64,000 nucleotides of DNA. Source: UBA2160 sp964588665 (GTDB taxonomy: Bacteria; Chloroflexota; Dehalococcoidia; Lucifugimonadales; UBA1123). The stretch covers positions 8,033 to 72,032 of the forward strand of contig CAZPQQ010000008.1 of assembly GCA_964588665.1 (NCBI GenBank). The letters are read 5' to 3'. A program made the position numbers and the translations under genes. This document shows positions 62,849-64,000 of the stretch, in pieces. Position 1 is the first letter of the stretch, and each line of letters opens with the position of its first letter. The notes under the pieces were generated by a model. It was given only the letters and a program-made list of their open reading frames with translations. It was not told the origin of the DNA and did no database searches.

Positions 62849-63607
62849 TCAACCCCGCCCGATGAACGGCATCTTCGTCGCCATTATCGTGATGAACTGC
62901 ACGTTGGTCTCGAGCGGCAGGTTCGATATGTAGAGCACGGTTTCCGCAACGTGTGCAACGTCGAAAGTCGGCTCGATTTCGACCTCGCCGCGCGCCTGTG
63001 GGACTCCCTGGTCCATCCGCTGCGTCATTGGGGTGGCCGCGTTGCCGATGTCGATCTGGCTGCATGCGATGTTGTACTTGCGGCCGTCGAGCGAGGTCGC
63101 CTTTGTGAGGCCTGTGACGCCGTGCTTGGTGGCGGTATAGGGCGCGGAATTCGGTCGAGGAGTGTGCGCCGAAATCGAGCCGTTGTTGATGATTCGTCCG
63201 CCCATCGGATCCTGGCTCTTCATGATCCGAATCGCGTGCTGCGTGCACAGGAACGTTCCGGTCAGGTTCGCGTCCACGACACCGATCCACTGCTCGTACG
63301 TGAGGTCTTCCATGAGTACGCCCGGCGAGCCGTGTCCAGCGTTGTTGAACAGCACGTCCAAGCGGCCGAACGCGTCCATCGTCTTGGTGAACAGCTCCGC
63401 GACGGAATCGGGGTTGCCCACGTCGCCCTGAACGGCAAGCATCCGCGAGCCGTCCTCGCCAGCCTCGGCTATCGTCTCTTCCATCGGCTCGGTGCGACGC
63501 CCCGATATCGCGACGGAGTACCCGTCCTTGGCCAGCGCCAGCGCGGACTGCTTGCCGATACCGCTGCCGCCACCCGTGATAATCGCCACTCGTCCGTTTG
63601 AAGCCAT
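62849..63607 (-). CDS. SDR-family oxidoreductase (paralogue B)
   Basis: 252 residues, close paralogue of 60817-61578. TGGGSGIGKQSALALAKDGY, NNAGHGSPGVLMEDLTYEQW, catalytic SAPYTATKHGVTGLTK (YxxxK intact), C-terminal ETNVQFITIMATKMPFIGRG. ATG 63607 with AGGAG nine bases upstream. First gene of the minus-strand group SDR, LLM, SDR, aldo/keto reductase, all likely redox steps of one catabolic route, though the route cannot be named. Confidence 0.92.
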   Translation of the reverse strand: MASNGRVAIITGGGSGIGKQSALALAKDGYSVAISGRRTEPMEETIAEAGEDGSRMLAVQGDVGNPDSVAELFTKTMDAFGRLDVLFNNAGHGSPGVLMEDLTYEQWIGVVDANLTGTFLCTQHAIRIMKSQDPMGGRIINNGSISAHTPRPNSAPYTATKHGVTGLTKATSLDGRKYNIACSQIDIGNAATPMTQRMDQGVPQARGEVEIEPTFDVAHVAETVLYISNLPLETNVQFITIMATKMPFIGRG

Positions 63608-64000
63608 TGGTCATTTCTCCTAGCAATCTTGTTCAAAGACGTGTACCCGCCAGAGTTGCGCGCGCTGGCAGTCGACGATCGTCAACTACCGGTGCTGAGT
63701 AGCGATTATAGTCGTGCGCGCCAACCCTTGCCACTGCCATGGATATCTCGCCGCTCTGACCCGAAACAGTGCATCGTTCGAAAATGGACGGTCGCGGGCG
63801 TTCGATCGCAGCGCATATCTTTGACAGGTTCTATATCCGGAAATACAGTGTGATCAACCCCAGAGTGCGGTCATTGTGACTGCGTCCCTCGACACCTGGG
63901 CAATCCGTTGAGGACATCAATGATGGCGCCCGATATCAACCGAAATGATTGTAGACCGTCAGCGAAAGTGGGACACATTTGGGCCTGAAATTAACAGAGA
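63608..64000. other. Gene-free right edge
   Basis: I see no supported gene here. A short plus-strand frame at 63629-63853 has no family features or good ribosome binding site. The region presumably carries the promoter of the minus-strand SDR group, but no clear -35/-10 pair was found. Confidence 0.5.

Noticed and set aside
63629..63853. Short plus-strand ORF at the right edge
   Set aside because: No ribosome binding site, family feature or neighbour support.

Overview
The window is GC-rich bacterial chromosome with tightly packed genes and no tRNA, rRNA, CRISPR array, integrase or full insertion sequence that I can see. The content suggests an uncultured Chloroflexota/Dehalococcoidia lineage of the SAR202 type. 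It is rich in catabolic paralogues: two AS-family amidases, three acyl-CoA dehydrogenases, CaiB/BaiF and AB-type CoA-transferases, enoyl-CoA hydratase, double-hotdog MaoC, three SDRs, a luciferase-like flavin enzyme, a F420-type Ddn-like protein, an enolase-superfamily enzyme and an S15/CocE hydrolase. This taxonomic call is inference from gene content only.

Layout. 0.2-5.8 kb: two beta-propeller proteins, a degenerate HepT-like protein translationally coupled to lysA, a divergent AB CoA-transferase pair and a scramblase-like protein. 5.9-10.6 kb: a large Zn-ribbon/Ser-Thr kinase/AAA/TPR regulator broken by an in-frame TAA, followed by a broken TolB-type propeller. 10.8-14.9 kb (minus): Fe-dependent alcohol dehydrogenase, TPR protein, class IV aminotransferase. 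15.5-21.9 kb: two amidase paralogues flanking an ABC-2 transporter whose permease has two frameshifts, then an SDR lacking its catalytic Tyr/Lys and a VOC protein. 22-28.5 kb (minus): an acyl-CoA catabolic cluster. 28.5-33 kb (minus): a CaiB remnant, agmatinase, ruvA, ruvC, yebC and a PPOX-type protein. 33-36.6 kb (minus): small P-loop kinase, PEP-mobilising swivel-domain protein, frameshifted EndoQ-like nuclease. 37-39.4 kb: two adjacent acyl-CoA dehydrogenases. 39.8-45.8 kb (minus): tyrS, ribF, MFS, MBL-fold hydrolase, DUF4395 protein and a small ORF with a terminator. 45.8-50.1 kb (plus): SRAP protein, a cysteine desulfurase remnant, CocE hydrolase, potassium channel, unknown protein. 50.7-55.2 kb: Ddn-like protein, a structured RNA leader with a terminator, then a pantothenate operon (P1 peptidase, DUF2520 Rossmann protein, panB, panC). 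55.4-64 kb: enolase-superfamily enzyme, a two-gene DUF1828 cassette between repeats, S9 peptidase, aldo/keto reductase, and SDR, broken luciferase-like gene, SDR.

The most interesting locus is 51.1-55.2 kb. A multi-helix RNA element ends in an intrinsic terminator, and one of its loops can pair with the terminator 5' arm. It stands in front of a pantothenate operon whose first gene belongs to the DmpA/BapA beta-aminopeptidase family, a plausible beta-alanine source for PanC.

Two further themes stand out. Seven loci are visibly broken (in-frame stops, frameshifts, internal deletions), which means either real decay or residual assembly errors. The intergenic regions carry several families of small palindromic or MITE-like repeats, including one with 18-bp terminal inverted repeats and a 4-bp target duplication, and a pair of related elements of which one carries a nested REP-like palindrome.
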